Positions 1 through 9,780 are shown, numbered from the stretch's first letter. The stretch: 64,000 nt of DNA from Paenibacillus phyllosphaerae (GCF_014192105.1 NZ_JACHXK010000018.1:62001-126000), one strand, 5' to 3'. Numbers and translations: made by a program. Notes: generated from the letters alone by a model not told the origin.

Positions 1-1
1 A

Positions 2-613
2 GCTCTCATAGGCATTCCGAGGGGAAGCTATGTCATCGACGGAGAGGCCGATGCCGATGCGGGAGTGCCGCTGGCTGACCTCGCGAAGGACGGAACCGTG
101 CGCATCAATGCATACGGGGGCGCCGACGATCTGAGCGGCGAGGTTCGCTTGGCCTACGATGAGGAATATCTGTATCTCGCCGCCAATATTAAGGACGATA
201 CACAGGCGCAATCCGAGACGGCCGGCAGAATCTGGATGGGGGACAGCGTACAGATCGCCTTGTCGCAAGGCGCTCCCGGCGAACAACAGCGTTGGTCCGA
301 GCTCGGATTGGCGCTAACCCCGGAAGGCCCGCAGTTGTACAGATGGTCAGGCGGATTAGGCGAGCAGCCTGGCCTGATCGGGAACGCTCAGATTCAGGTC
401 AAACGGGACGAAGCTTCCAAGTTGACCGTCTATGAATTGGCATTGCCTTGGTCGGAGATCACCCCTATAGGGCCAGACGACACGATATTGGGCTTTTCCT
501 TCCTCGTGAACGACAATGATGGTCAAGACCGCAAAGGATATATCGAATGGGGCAGCGGGATCGGAGCGGAGAAGAGCAGCGCTCTATTCCATGCCATGAA
601 GTTGTTGCCATAA
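2..613 (+). CDS. C-terminal part of a CBM9-like carbohydrate-binding protein (5' end outside window)
   Basis: The reading frame is open from base 2 with no stop, so this is the tail of a longer protein and the GTG at 65 is probably internal. The visible part is one beta-sandwich module of the CBM9/DOMON kind: an opening VIDGEAD segment, then LAYDEEYLYLAANIKDD, SVQIALSQ, ELALPWSEI and a closing FSFLVNDNDG. The same order of motifs occurs in the CBM9-like module of the glycosidase at 7722-9755. The missing N-terminal part could be a glycoside hydrolase or other extracellular enzyme, which cannot be judged here. A strong terminator follows directly, so this gene ends its transcription unit. The module assignment rests on motif order and is fairly secure; overall enzyme activity is unknown. 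Confidence 0.75.
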   Translation, partial: ALIGIPRGSYVIDGEADADAGVPLADLAKDGTVRINAYGGADDLSGEVRLAYDEEYLYLAANIKDDTQAQSETAGRIWMGDSVQIALSQGAPGEQQRWSELGLALTPEGPQLYRWSGGLGEQPGLIGNAQIQVKRDEASKLTVYELALPWSEITPIGPDDTILGFSFLVNDNDGQDRKGYIEWGSGIGAEKSSALFHAMKLLP

Positions 614-619
614 TTCCGT

Positions 620-666
620 AAGGGGCAGTCTCCCGAAAATCAACTTTCGGAGCGCCCCTTTTTTTC
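620..666 (+). terminator. Rho-independent terminator after the CBM9-like gene
   Basis: AAGGGGC pairs with GCGCCCCTT around an inner CCGAAA/TTTCGG stem and is followed by a run of seven T. It begins seven bases after the stop codon. Confidence 0.85.
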
Positions 667-691
667 TACATTTGTCGATGAATAAAAGGAA

Positions 692-706
692 ATGCAAACG
701 CTTCCC
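692..706 (+). promoter_or_regulatory. cre-like site (CcpA) before the YesN-type regulator gene
   Basis: ATGCAAACGCTTCCC fits the cre consensus WTGNAANCGNWNNCW at every fixed position except the final W. It lies about 40 bases before the response-regulator start, where CcpA binding could impose carbon catabolite control. No convincing -35/-10 pair was found beside it. The match is seen; function is inferred. Confidence 0.45.
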
Positions 707-746
707 TGAATGTATTAGATAATGGATGAAGAAAGAGGGGATCAGG

Positions 747-2357
747 ATGTATACGATTATGGTCGTGGACGACGAGGCGATCGTATGCCAGAGCATTAAG
801 GAACTGCTGGAGCAGGCGGATCTGCCAGTGTCCCAAGTGCTAACGGCGTACAACGGCTACGAAGCATTGGACTATCTGCGCATGGAATCCGTGGACCTGG
901 TGCTCACCGATATTCAGATGGACGGGATGAGCGGCATTGAGCTGATGGAATCGATTTTGTCGGAGCAACCGAATATTCCGGTCGTGGTCATATCCGCCCA
1001 TGACGAGTTCGAGTATGCGCAAAAGTGCATTCGGCTTGGCGCGCGAGACTATTTGATCAAACCGGTGCTGCTTGAGCATTTGACAAGCGTTGTCAGGCGG
1101 GAACTGGCGAAACGCCATGAAAAATATCATCTGCTGCTCGAAGATTCGCTTAAGCTCAAGTTCTCCATGTCCGGCATGGCCTCCCTTCGCACTTACATAC
1201 TCAATGAAATGCTTGCCGGTCCGCTCGAGCAAACGGACGATTACGAATTTATATTCGAGCAGATCGGCGTACAGCTGCATGGGCCGGAATTTGCGGTTGC
1301 GGTCATCGATTTGCTCTGGGGGGATAAAGCCTTTTCCCTTCGCGACCGCAATCTGTTGAAATATGCGGCCGTTAATATCGCGGAGGAAACGCTGAAAGAT
1401 CTGAACGCCGTCGCTTACTACGGTCAGGGGAACCGAATCAATATCATTCTGCAACTCAAGGATCCGGAACGTTCGTTGACCCGCACGGAACGGATGACGA
1501 AGCTGAATGTGATGGGCAAGGCATTAGCCGAGAATGTAAGCGATTATTTGCATCTGGACGCGATCGTCGGCATCAGTCCGTTCAAGCATGGCCTAAGCTC
1601 CCTGACCGGTTGTTACTCCGCAGCGTCGGATGCAGCCAAATGGCATGGGCTGTACGGTAGTCAGCGCGTGTTCTATTCCGAAGATTTCACGCTTCGGGAA
1701 GCGCAAGTGAAAGTGAACTGGCAAGAGAAAACGAACTTGCTCGCGGAGTGGCTTGAACTCGGCCGCAAGGGAGGCGAGAGCGAAGAACCGATACACCGGT
1801 TCATCGAAGACATGGCGCCTGTCTTCGAGACCGGAGATTCAACGGCGGGCATACCGCTCAGCGTCGCCTACCGGGTCTATTCCTCGCTGCTCGACATGCA
1901 TACGATCGTAGGTGACGGCTATAAAGCGCTGGACCCGCTCACTTACTTCCGGTTTCCGATGTCCGGCCCGGAGCTCAAGAAACGGATGACCGATTATTTG
2001 TTAGCGGCGGCCAGGCTGATTCGCGTCGCCATGACGAACCAGGATCAAGCTTTCGTCAAGAAGGCGACGGCTTATATTCGTTCGCATTACCAAGACAAGG
2101 GCTTGAAGATCCAGGATATTGCCGAAGAAGTGCACTTAAGCCCCAATTATCTTAGCTGCTTATTCAAGCTCGTGACGGATGAGACGGTATGGGACTTCGT
2201 CACAAGGCTTCGGATGGAGGGGGCCATGCAGCTATTGCTCCATACGCAGAAGAAACGCTATGAAATCGCGGACGAAGTCGGGTATGAGTCGCCTGAACAC
2301 TTCAGCAGGGTATTCAAGCGGTATTACGGCAAAAGTCCAAGCGCCGTACGCGGATAA
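747..2357 (+). CDS. YesN-type response regulator, REC plus AraC DNA-binding domain
   Basis: 536 residues. An N-terminal receiver domain (about 1-120) has the acidic pair in VVDDEA, phospho-acceptor Asp55 (LTDIQMDG), a conserved Ser/Thr region (VVISAHDE) and the Lys of YLIKPV. A long linker leads to two C-terminal AraC helix-turn-helix motifs (about 435-535) ending in EVGYESPEHFSRVFKRYYGKSPS. This start is preferred to the ATG 21 bases upstream because AGAGGGG sits six bases before it. The partner kinase follows 38 bases later, and a sugar importer comes next. Known YesN-like proteins activate such importer genes when the kinase senses an extracellular saccharide. The inducer here is not evident from sequence. 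Confidence 0.92.
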   Translation: MYTIMVVDDEAIVCQSIKELLEQADLPVSQVLTAYNGYEALDYLRMESVDLVLTDIQMDGMSGIELMESILSEQPNIPVVVISAHDEFEYAQKCIRLGARDYLIKPVLLEHLTSVVRRELAKRHEKYHLLLEDSLKLKFSMSGMASLRTYILNEMLAGPLEQTDDYEFIFEQIGVQLHGPEFAVAVIDLLWGDKAFSLRDRNLLKYAAVNIAEETLKDLNAVAYYGQGNRINIILQLKDPERSLTRTERMTKLNVMGKALAENVSDYLHLDAIVGISPFKHGLSSLTGCYSAASDAAKWHGLYGSQRVFYSEDFTLREAQVKVNWQEKTNLLAEWLELGRKGGESEEPIHRFIEDMAPVFETGDSTAGIPLSVAYRVYSSLLDMHTIVGDGYKALDPLTYFRFPMSGPELKKRMTDYLLAAARLIRVAMTNQDQAFVKKATAYIRSHYQDKGLKIQDIAEEVHLSPNYLSCLFKLVTDETVWDFVTRLRMEGAMQLLLHTQKKRYEIADEVGYESPEHFSRVFKRYYGKSPSAVRG

Positions 2358-2395
2358 GAGAAACGCTCGGGTCAGAGCAAGTATTGGGGGGCAGC

Positions 2396-4162
2396 ATGCT
2401 AAAGACGATAAAAGATCAAAAGTTGATGAATCGCGCGCTCAGGTTTGTCATTGCATTCCTGATTCTACCGTCCCTCTTCATCTTCTGGTTCGCGAACAGC
2501 CGGGCCTCCATCGCCATTCAGGAACAGGCCGGCGCAGCCTTGCTGGAGCTCAATCGGCAAAATCATGCCACGATCAACCGGCGTTTGGATGCCGTCGATG
2601 CAACGATGGTATCCATCATGTCGACCCAACAGGTTCAACGTTGGAGCGCTCAGAAGGAACTTCTGCTTCGCGATCGGGTAAACACCTACATGTCTACGGA
2701 AAAATTGCTCATGGACTCCTCGAGGGGGGTCAAATTCTCGCTCTTCCTATTGACCGATAACCCACAGGACTATTCCTTCGCGCCCAACACCGAAATATCG
2801 TCGAACGGCGTTTTTTTCATCAAGCCGTCTACCATACAGCCCTGGCTGCAGCAGGCGCTCGATCACGGAGGGGCAGGCGCGGTTCAGTTCGTGAACGGGT
2901 TCGGCTTTCAGCGGGAACCTGCGACAACGATTGCTTATTTACGGGCCGTGGTCGACATATCCGACTACGACAACCGCGCGTTCGGCGTGTTTGTCGCGAC
3001 CGAGATGGAGTCGGAGCTGCAGGCAGAGCTCAATGCCCGGTCTTTGCCGAAATCGACAGAGGTTTATCTGACCAATACGAACGGCAATGTGCTCGCCGGT
3101 TCGAGTTCCATCGCTTCCTCTTATTTTGTGCCGGAGGGGGGAAAGCAATTGATGGATAACATCCGGGTGACGGACGACACCATGTATCTGTTCACCGATA
3201 GTTCCGCCTACGGCACGCGGCTTGTCTATCAAATTCCGCTTGATTCGCTGATCGGAACCCACCGCAAATTGCAGCAGATTATCCAGATTGCCGCTTTGGG
3301 TTATTTTATCGTCCTATCGGCCTTTCTCTTCTTGTTCGGCAGGTCGATCCTCCGTCCCGTGTCTCGCCTCGTTCGATTAACCCGCTCCTTCGAGCCGGGC
3401 ATCGTGCCGGTAGAAAGCAAAGAGGTGAAGCGGCAGGATGAAATCGGGTTCTTGTTCCGGGCATTCTACAACATGATGGAACGGCTCAATCAATTGGTGA
3501 AGGAAAAATACGTGATGGAGATCAAGCAGAAGGAATCCGAGCTTACGCTGATGCATTCCCAGATCACCCCTCACTTGTTATATAACACGCTCGATTCGAT
3601 CTATTGGTTCGGCCTTCGCGGAGGGGTACCGGAAGTGGCCGGGATGGTGCGGGATTTGTCGATCGTGCTGCGGATCGGTCTGAGCAAAGGCAAGGAAATC
3701 ATTCCTTTACGGGAAGAGATTACGCATATGGAAGCCTATTTGCATCTGCAAGAGAAGCGATATAATCACTCCTTCCAATTCCGCACGTTGGTGGAAGAAG
3801 ATGTCCTGGAGTATCTGGTGCCCAAGGTCATCATCCAGCCTCTGGTGGAAAATGCGATCATCCACGGCATCGGCAAGATGGATGGCGAAGGTGAATTGTG
3901 GATCCGAATCGGCGCGGAGGAGGACCACTTAATCATCCGGGTGGAAGATAACGGGTTCCGGCCCGTCAACCTCGCCAAGATCGAAGCTCTGCTGGCTGGG
4001 ACCGCGGACAAGGATCAAGGCTTCGGGATTCGCAACGTTCATATGCGCGTCCAGTTGCGGTTCGGTCCCGAATTCGGGCTGTCGTATTCAATTCGGGAAG
4101 AGGGCGGTACGATCGCCACGATCAAGCTTCCCCTTATCCGGTCTGAGGGCGAGCCTGCCTGA
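2396..4162 (+). CDS. YesM-type membrane sensor histidine kinase
   Basis: 588 residues. A first membrane helix (about 12-32) is followed by an extracellular sensor domain of about 260 residues, a second helix (about 294-314), a HAMP linker, and a His_kinase (PF06580) domain. The phospho-acceptor is His393 in SQITPHLLYNTLD. The HATPase_c domain shows the N-box LVENAIIHGI and the G-box GFGIRNVHMR. The ATG at 2396 is chosen over an in-frame TTG 12 bases upstream because a GGGGGG stretch precedes it at normal spacing. It forms a two-component pair with the regulator just upstream and probably controls the importer at 4264-7623. Confidence 0.92.
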   Translation: MLKTIKDQKLMNRALRFVIAFLILPSLFIFWFANSRASIAIQEQAGAALLELNRQNHATINRRLDAVDATMVSIMSTQQVQRWSAQKELLLRDRVNTYMSTEKLLMDSSRGVKFSLFLLTDNPQDYSFAPNTEISSNGVFFIKPSTIQPWLQQALDHGGAGAVQFVNGFGFQREPATTIAYLRAVVDISDYDNRAFGVFVATEMESELQAELNARSLPKSTEVYLTNTNGNVLAGSSSIASSYFVPEGGKQLMDNIRVTDDTMYLFTDSSAYGTRLVYQIPLDSLIGTHRKLQQIIQIAALGYFIVLSAFLFLFGRSILRPVSRLVRLTRSFEPGIVPVESKEVKRQDEIGFLFRAFYNMMERLNQLVKEKYVMEIKQKESELTLMHSQITPHLLYNTLDSIYWFGLRGGVPEVAGMVRDLSIVLRIGLSKGKEIIPLREEITHMEAYLHLQEKRYNHSFQFRTLVEEDVLEYLVPKVIIQPLVENAIIHGIGKMDGEGELWIRIGAEEDHLIIRVEDNGFRPVNLAKIEALLAGTADKDQGFGIRNVHMRVQLRFGPEFGLSYSIREEGGTIATIKLPLIRSEGEPA

Positions 4163-4263
4163 TATTCATGAGGAAACGTCATCATTACCATAGAAGTCGT
4201 CATGGGAAGCTTCTCCGATTCTCCTTACAATGGAGTACATAAAGAAAAGAGGAGGAACTTGCT

Positions 4264-5184
4264 ATGTCGGCGATACCAACCGTCCAACCGACAAATCTTC
4301 ATGCAGAAAAACGGATCGTCAAACGATTTCGGGATTATGCATGGGGATTTATTTTTTTACTGCCCGCCATCGTCGTGTTTTGCGTGTTCCTGTGGCTGCC
4401 GATCGCCAAAGGGATATACTTCAGCTTCATGAACGTCGATTTCGTCAAAGGAAACCTGTTCGTGGGTCTCGCTCATTACCGCGAAATTTTCCAGAGCGGC
4501 GTTGTCGCGTTGGCGGCTCGGAACACGCTGTATTACATGCTGCTCGGTCTTCTGATCGGATATTGGATTCCGAGCGTCGTGGCCATTGCCTTGTCCGAGC
4601 TCAGGTGGTTTCAGGGGTCCATGCGGCTTATCGTCTACTTGCCGAATATCGTGCCCGCCGTCGTCTTATATGGCATGTGGCAATACCTGTATGATCCGCT
4701 CGGTCCGCTCAATCAGATCTTGTCCTGGTTCGGGATCGACAAGGTGATGTGGCTCACGGATAAGGGGCTGGCCATGATTTCCATCGTCATTACCGAGTCG
4801 TGGCAAAGCTTCGGAACCGCTACGTTGATCTATCTGGCCGGCATCATCGGCATTCCGAAAGACCTGTACGAAGCGGCAGAAATCGACGGTGCCGGCGTAC
4901 TTCAACGCATTCGGCATATTACGATTCCGGGGATCCGGCATTTGTACGTACTCTTGTTCATTCTGCAAATTATCGGAACTTCGCAAGGATTCATGACGCA
5001 TGTGGCCTTGACGGGAGGCGGTCCGAACAACGCGACGCTGACTTATATGTACCTCATCACCAATGAGGCTTTCGTGAATCTTAATTTCGGGAAAGCGTCC
5101 GCGATGGGCGTGATCATGTTCGTCGTCATGACGACCGTGTCGATCATTCTGTATTCCATTCAAGGAAGGAGCAAGCGCGCATGA
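4264..5184 (+). CDS. CUT1 sugar ABC transporter permease (MalF/UgpA-like)
   Basis: 306 residues with about six membrane helices and the inner-membrane EAA motif EAAEIDGAGVLQRIRHITIP, which contacts the ATPase. The ribosome binding site is AGAGGAGG just before the ATG. The stop overlaps the next permease start by four bases (ATGA), so translation is probably coupled. Together with the permease and lipoprotein downstream this makes a sugar importer of the CUT1 family. No ATPase gene is in the cluster, so a shared MsmX-like ATPase encoded elsewhere is presumed. The substrate is unknown; the nearby secreted GH-A enzyme suggests an oligosaccharide. Confidence 0.9.
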   Translation: MSAIPTVQPTNLHAEKRIVKRFRDYAWGFIFLLPAIVVFCVFLWLPIAKGIYFSFMNVDFVKGNLFVGLAHYREIFQSGVVALAARNTLYYMLLGLLIGYWIPSVVAIALSELRWFQGSMRLIVYLPNIVPAVVLYGMWQYLYDPLGPLNQILSWFGIDKVMWLTDKGLAMISIVITESWQSFGTATLIYLAGIIGIPKDLYEAAEIDGAGVLQRIRHITIPGIRHLYVLLFILQIIGTSQGFMTHVALTGGGPNNATLTYMYLITNEAFVNLNFGKASAMGVIMFVVMTTVSIILYSIQGRSKRA

Positions 5185-6059
5185 GCAAAGAAAGCCGTGA
5201 ACGGTCGATCATGTCCGATACCGATTTTCGGAAGCCGCAGGTCAAAATCGGGTATGGGGTTATGCTGCTGGCGCTGGCTGCCTTGGCCTTGACGATGCTC
5301 TATCCTTTCGGCACGACGATCTTCTCTTCGCTCAAGACACGGCAGGAGGTATTCACCTATCCGCCGTCGTTCTTCCCGAAGCAACTGATGTTCGAGAATT
5401 ATATGGAGGGATTCCGGTACATCGATCTCGGACGGGCCTTCGCTAATACGGCCTTGCTCTACGCCGGGAATGTTTTGATTCCGCTGACCGTGATCGGTCT
5501 GGCCGCGTTCAGCATGTCGCAGATGAAGCTGCCGTTCCGCCGAGCCCTGACGATGTTCTTCATGAGCACATTGATGATTCCTTCGGCTACGTACCTGATT
5601 CCGAGCTTTCTTAACTTGCAGAATCTAGGCCTGATCGATTCCTACTGGGCTTTCTGGCTGGCGGGCGGCGCGAATGCCTTCTCGATCATGCTAGTGAAGA
5701 GTTTCTTCGACGGTATTCATAAGGAGCTGTTCGAAGCCGCCCGAATCGACGGAGCTTCGGAGCTTCGCTGCTTCTTCCAATTGGCGCTTCCGCTGTCGAA
5801 GCCGGTATTCGCGACGTTAATGATCCTCACGTTCACGAACACCTGGAACGATTGGTATTGGCCTTCGCTCGTCATCTCGACGCCGGAGAAGCTGCCGATT
5901 GCTCCGCTGGTCTATAAGAATATCATTTCATCGATGAATATGCCGATGAATATCAAATTCAGCGTGCTGACGATCATTATGGCGCCGCCTCTTCTCTTTT
6001 TCGCTATTTTCCAGAAAAATATCGTGCACGGATTGAATTTGTCGGGCGTGAAAGGTTGA
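5181..6059 (+). CDS. CUT1 sugar ABC transporter permease (MalG/UgpE-like)
   Basis: 292 residues with about six membrane helices. The EAA loop is EAARIDGASELRCFFQLALP, the contact point for the ATPase, and the C-terminus VHGLNLSGVKG is typical of MalG-type permeases. It pairs with the permease gene it overlaps. A later in-frame ATG at 5211 would remove ten polar residues, but the overlapping ATGA start is favoured because of translational coupling. It probably moves the sugar delivered by the lipoprotein at 6178-7623. Confidence 0.9.
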   Translation: MSKESRERSIMSDTDFRKPQVKIGYGVMLLALAALALTMLYPFGTTIFSSLKTRQEVFTYPPSFFPKQLMFENYMEGFRYIDLGRAFANTALLYAGNVLIPLTVIGLAAFSMSQMKLPFRRALTMFFMSTLMIPSATYLIPSFLNLQNLGLIDSYWAFWLAGGANAFSIMLVKSFFDGIHKELFEAARIDGASELRCFFQLALPLSKPVFATLMILTFTNTWNDWYWPSLVISTPEKLPIAPLVYKNIISSMNMPMNIKFSVLTIIMAPPLLFFAIFQKNIVHGLNLSGVKG

Positions 6060-6177
6060 TGAACGGGTCCGGTGGATCTGTCATCATCTACCGAGGATGT
6101 ATCATCGCAAGGCGGAAGGCTTGGTATTAAGATGAGGATGAAGTTACCTATTGGCATAGAGGAAGGGGAAATGGAAG

Positions 6178-7623
6178 ATGAAGAAGAGAGGTTTGGCAGC
6201 GGTTACGGTTATGCTGGCGCTTCTATTGCTGATCAGCGCATGCTCAGGCAACAATGCGGGTAACCAAGCAGGCAATCAACCGGCCAACGATTCGAAGAAC
6301 AATGAAGAGAGCTCAGCCCCTCCGGCATCCGAAACGGAAGCGCCTAAGGAAGTAACCATTACCGCGCAATATGCAAAACCGGACAATCCGGTTGCGATGA
6401 GCGTAATCGATGATCGGATCGAGCGGTTCAAAGCGCTGTATCCCCATGTCACGGTCGAGAAGAACGATTGGCAATACGCGCCGCAAGAAATCGGCATTAA
6501 GATGGCAGCCAAGCAAGCGCCGTCCTTCTTCAACACCTTCGCAACGGAAGGCAATACGCTGGTGGGACGCGGCTGGGCAGCGGACTTGACGTCGTTCATG
6601 GCTAATTATCAACATGCCAACGATCTCAACCCGACGCTCACGAGCGCGTTCGAGTTTGACGGCAAGCAGTATGCGCTGCCGGATTCGGCCTATATCTTCA
6701 TGGTCATGATCAACAAGAAATTGTTCGAAGCGAAGAACGTTCCGCTGCCGACGCCAGACTGGACCTGGGATGATCTGTACGAAGCAGCGAAGGCCACGGC
6801 TGACCCGGATAAAGGCATTGCAGGTTTCGCGAGCATGGCCAAAGGGCCCGAAGGCGGCTGGAACTGGACGAATTTCCTGTATCAAGCCGGCGGCGAAGCC
6901 CAGAAGGTTGAGGGCGGCAAGGTTGTGTCCACCTTCCAGTCGGAAGCAGGCGTGAAGGCGATGGAATTCTTGAAGAAGCTGAGATGGGAAGCGAACGTGC
7001 TTCCGGAGAATTGGGCATTGAACTACGGAGATACCTATAACTTGTTTAAGCAAGGCCGCGCCGCGATTGTGCTGGGCGATAGCGGCAGGATCGAAGACGC
7101 GGTCAACAACGGCGGCATGAACAAGGACGATCTGCTGCTACTGCCGATGCCGGCAATGGAAGCGGGCGGCGAGCATGTAGGCGTCCTTGGCGGCAACTAT
7201 TTTATCATCAATCCGCAGGAAGCGCCGGAAGTCCAACAAGCCGCATTCGATTTCGTAACGATGGACTTCTTCTCGGATTCCGGCATTGAAGCGGTTCGTA
7301 AGGACCTTGAGGCACGAAAGGCGGAAGGCAAAATTAAAGCGCCGCCAGTGGCCGAATACTTTGATCCCAATTCGGAGTTCGGCAAGAAGATGCAAGCCTT
7401 GTACGCGGAGTATCCGGAGACGGTGTATGTGACGGATCCCGATGTTGTCGCACTGACCAAAGGCAAGCCGGAGCCCGCATATAACGCGCAGGATTACTAT
7501 GCGGTCATCACCAACGTGATGCAGGAAGTGTTCATCAACAAGGATGCCGACGTTAAAGCGCTGCTGGAGCAGGCAGCATCCAAGTTCGATGCAGATGTAT
7601 TGTCGAAGGTGGTAGTCGAATAA
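6178..7623 (+). CDS. Sugar-binding lipoprotein of the first CUT1 importer
   Basis: 481 residues. A type II signal peptide ends in the lipobox LISAC with lipid-modified Cys22, followed by a low-complexity Asn/Glu/Ser linker. The mature part has the bacterial extracellular solute-binding protein family 1 pattern: KEVTITAQYA at the N-terminus, an aromatic-rich middle (WNWTNFLYQAGG), and the hinge segment GRAAIVLGDSG. It captures sugar outside the membrane and hands it to the two permeases just upstream. The start has a GGAAGGGGA ribosome binding site. A hairpin 5 bases after the stop probably limits transcription into the glycosidase gene. Confidence 0.92.
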   Translation: MKKRGLAAVTVMLALLLLISACSGNNAGNQAGNQPANDSKNNEESSAPPASETEAPKEVTITAQYAKPDNPVAMSVIDDRIERFKALYPHVTVEKNDWQYAPQEIGIKMAAKQAPSFFNTFATEGNTLVGRGWAADLTSFMANYQHANDLNPTLTSAFEFDGKQYALPDSAYIFMVMINKKLFEAKNVPLPTPDWTWDDLYEAAKATADPDKGIAGFASMAKGPEGGWNWTNFLYQAGGEAQKVEGGKVVSTFQSEAGVKAMEFLKKLRWEANVLPENWALNYGDTYNLFKQGRAAIVLGDSGRIEDAVNNGGMNKDDLLLLPMPAMEAGGEHVGVLGGNYFIINPQEAPEVQQAAFDFVTMDFFSDSGIEAVRKDLEARKAEGKIKAPPVAEYFDPNSEFGKKMQALYAEYPETVYVTDPDVVALTKGKPEPAYNAQDYYAVITNVMQEVFINKDADVKALLEQAASKFDADVLSKVVVE

Positions 7624-7627
7624 CATG

Positions 7628-7684
7628 AAGGGGTCTCTTGGGCGAATGGCTTTTGCAGCTGTCAGCGGGAGGCCCCTTTTCTTC
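7628..7684 (+). terminator. Terminator-like hairpin between the lipoprotein and glycosidase genes
   Basis: AAGGGGTCTC pairs, with G-T pairs, with GGGAGGCCCCTT and is followed by TTTTC. The loop is about 30 bases. It may act as a partial terminator, lowering expression of the downstream enzyme relative to the binding protein. Confidence 0.6.
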
Positions 7685-7721
7685 GGAAGCGGCATCATCC
7701 ATATACGAAGGAGTTGGTTTG

Positions 7722-9755
7722 ATGTTTAGACGCATTTCGGGTTGGTTTCTCGCTATCGTTCTTTGCCTGTCCTTCTTTTCATTTGTCCCGAATAGAGCCG
7801 AGGCTGCCGCCGCGAATCCGAATTTCGGGTTCGCTACGGGGTATTCGATTCTTACGATGAGCGAAGCGGACATGAACGCCTGGTTGAACGGCATTGCGGC
7901 CACAGGGGCTAAATATATCCGATTTGACTTCAGCTGGGCCTATGTTCAGTCCGGCGGCTCCGGATCCTATAACTGGTCTCAGACGGACCGGGTTGTGGAT
8001 GCCGCGCTCGCGAAAGGCTTAAGCATTCTCCCCGTTGTCTCGCATCTTACCGGGTGGGCAGGTTCGCCGTCTACGATGAACCCGACCGATTTCCGCAACT
8101 TCGTGTATAACCTCGGCCTTCGCTACATCCCGAAAGGGATCACGGCCTATGAAATGTGGAACGAAGCGAATATCCAAGGCTTCTCGCCAGCGAATTATGT
8201 CACGAAGATTCTGATTCCGGGGGCGAACGGCATTCGCCAGGCCGCTTCCCAATTGGGAGAGACCGTGACCGTGGTGACAACGGGGCTTGCTCCGGCTGCG
8301 ACTAACGGCACGCATTGGTCCATGTTGGATTATGTCACGGGCATTTACGCAAATGGAGGAAAAAATTATTTCGATGCCTTAGGCGTACATCCCTACACCT
8401 GGCCGAATGACCCGACGGTAATGACCAACTGGAACTGGCTGTTAAAGACGCCTGAATTATACGATGTCATGGCTGCCAACGGAGACGGGCACAAAAAACT
8501 GTGGGTAACCGAGAACGGGTATCCGACAAGCGCGACGAACGGCGTTACCGAGGCGCAGCAAGCGCAATATATGGAGGACGCCTACGAGATCTGGAAGTCG
8601 TTCCCATTCGCAGGCGGTCCGTACTTGATGTACGCTTATAAGGATTTGGGCACCGACGTTACCGACCCTGAAGACTTCTTCGGAATCGTCCGCCATAACG
8701 GCACGCTCAAGCCTGCTCACGCCACGGTCGTCAACATGATTGCAAGCAACCCGCCGGCCTCGCCATCTTCCACGGTAACAGCGCTTAACGTCACGAGCGC
8801 GATTACGGTTGACGGCAACCTCAATGAATCCGGTTGGACTGTGGATACGAGCGTAAGCAAGGGGCTAAGCGGTACGCCGAACAATACCGCTGCTTACGAC
8901 GTCATGTGGAATAACAGCTACCTGTATGTCGGAGTCAAGGTGCTTGACGGCAATCTATATAAGGATTCGGCGAACAGCTGGGAGGACGATTCCGTAGAGA
9001 TCTACATCGATCCCGGTCATAATCATACTACCGCCTATGAAGCCAATGATCGTCAATTTATGAAAGGGTATAATAACGCCGCTCTCTTCGAGAAAAACAA
9101 CAATACTTCAGGCGTGCTGCACGGCTGGGCGCCAATAGCAGGCGGTTACAGCGTCGAGCTCGCGATCCCTTGGAGCAATCTGGGCATTGCGCCGACCAGC
9201 GGGGCGACGATCGGCTTCGATATCGGAATCAACGACGACGATAACGGCGGCACCCGCGATAGCCAGCTCGTCTGGAACGGCACGATCATGAACTGGACGG
9301 ATACTTCGGGCTTCGGCGATGCCGTGCTGTCCGCAACTCCGACCGGCGGTGCGGTTACGTATTATAAAATCCAAAACCGTTGGAAGGATATCCAGTTCCT
9401 CTACGATGGCGGAACAAGGGTCAATTACGGCAACGGCGCCGGGGATGCCTATTTGTGGAGCTTGGAAACCTATAATGGCTATACGCGGATCCGCAATAAA
9501 GCGACAGGGGAATACATCCATATTAAGAACGGAGCAACCAACGTCGAGAGTACGGCCATTGCGGCAAGCGACGCCACGAGCCACTGGACAATCGCGAGCT
9601 CGTCCGCCACGACTACGGCCAAATCGATCAAGAGCGCGTCGAATAATAGCTACATCAATAACGAAACGCAGCTCGGATACGTAACTTGTGACCGAACGAC
9701 CGTACCGTCCGATACCGCGTGGTCCTCCGAACAGTGGTTCTTCGTTCAGCAGTAG
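7722..9755 (+). CDS. Secreted modular glycoside hydrolase: clan GH-A catalytic domain, CBM9-like module, C-terminal lectin-like domain
   Basis: 677 residues. A signal peptide (1-28, ending NRAEA) precedes a TIM-barrel domain (about 30-340). The likely acid/base is Glu148 in MWNEAN and the likely nucleophile is Glu264 in VTENGYPT, a layout typical of clan GH-A families such as GH39 and GH5. A CBM9-like module (about 350-545) carries DGNLNESGW, WEDDSVEIYID, VELAIPWSNL and GINDDDNGG. The last 125 residues (YYKIQNRWKDIQFLYDGG to WFFVQQ) resemble a beta-trefoil or ricin-type carbohydrate-binding domain, a weaker call. GAAGGAG precedes the ATG. It probably cuts a polysaccharide outside the cell for the importer upstream. 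Confidence 0.85.
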   Translation: MFRRISGWFLAIVLCLSFFSFVPNRAEAAAANPNFGFATGYSILTMSEADMNAWLNGIAATGAKYIRFDFSWAYVQSGGSGSYNWSQTDRVVDAALAKGLSILPVVSHLTGWAGSPSTMNPTDFRNFVYNLGLRYIPKGITAYEMWNEANIQGFSPANYVTKILIPGANGIRQAASQLGETVTVVTTGLAPAATNGTHWSMLDYVTGIYANGGKNYFDALGVHPYTWPNDPTVMTNWNWLLKTPELYDVMAANGDGHKKLWVTENGYPTSATNGVTEAQQAQYMEDAYEIWKSFPFAGGPYLMYAYKDLGTDVTDPEDFFGIVRHNGTLKPAHATVVNMIASNPPASPSSTVTALNVTSAITVDGNLNESGWTVDTSVSKGLSGTPNNTAAYDVMWNNSYLYVGVKVLDGNLYKDSANSWEDDSVEIYIDPGHNHTTAYEANDRQFMKGYNNAALFEKNNNTSGVLHGWAPIAGGYSVELAIPWSNLGIAPTSGATIGFDIGINDDDNGGTRDSQLVWNGTIMNWTDTSGFGDAVLSATPTGGAVTYYKIQNRWKDIQFLYDGGTRVNYGNGAGDAYLWSLETYNGYTRIRNKATGEYIHIKNGATNVESTAIAASDATSHWTIASSSATTTAKSIKSASNNSYINNETQLGYVTCDRTTVPSDTAWSSEQWFFVQQ

Positions 9756-9780
9756 CACAAGGTAACAGTATCCACTTTTG

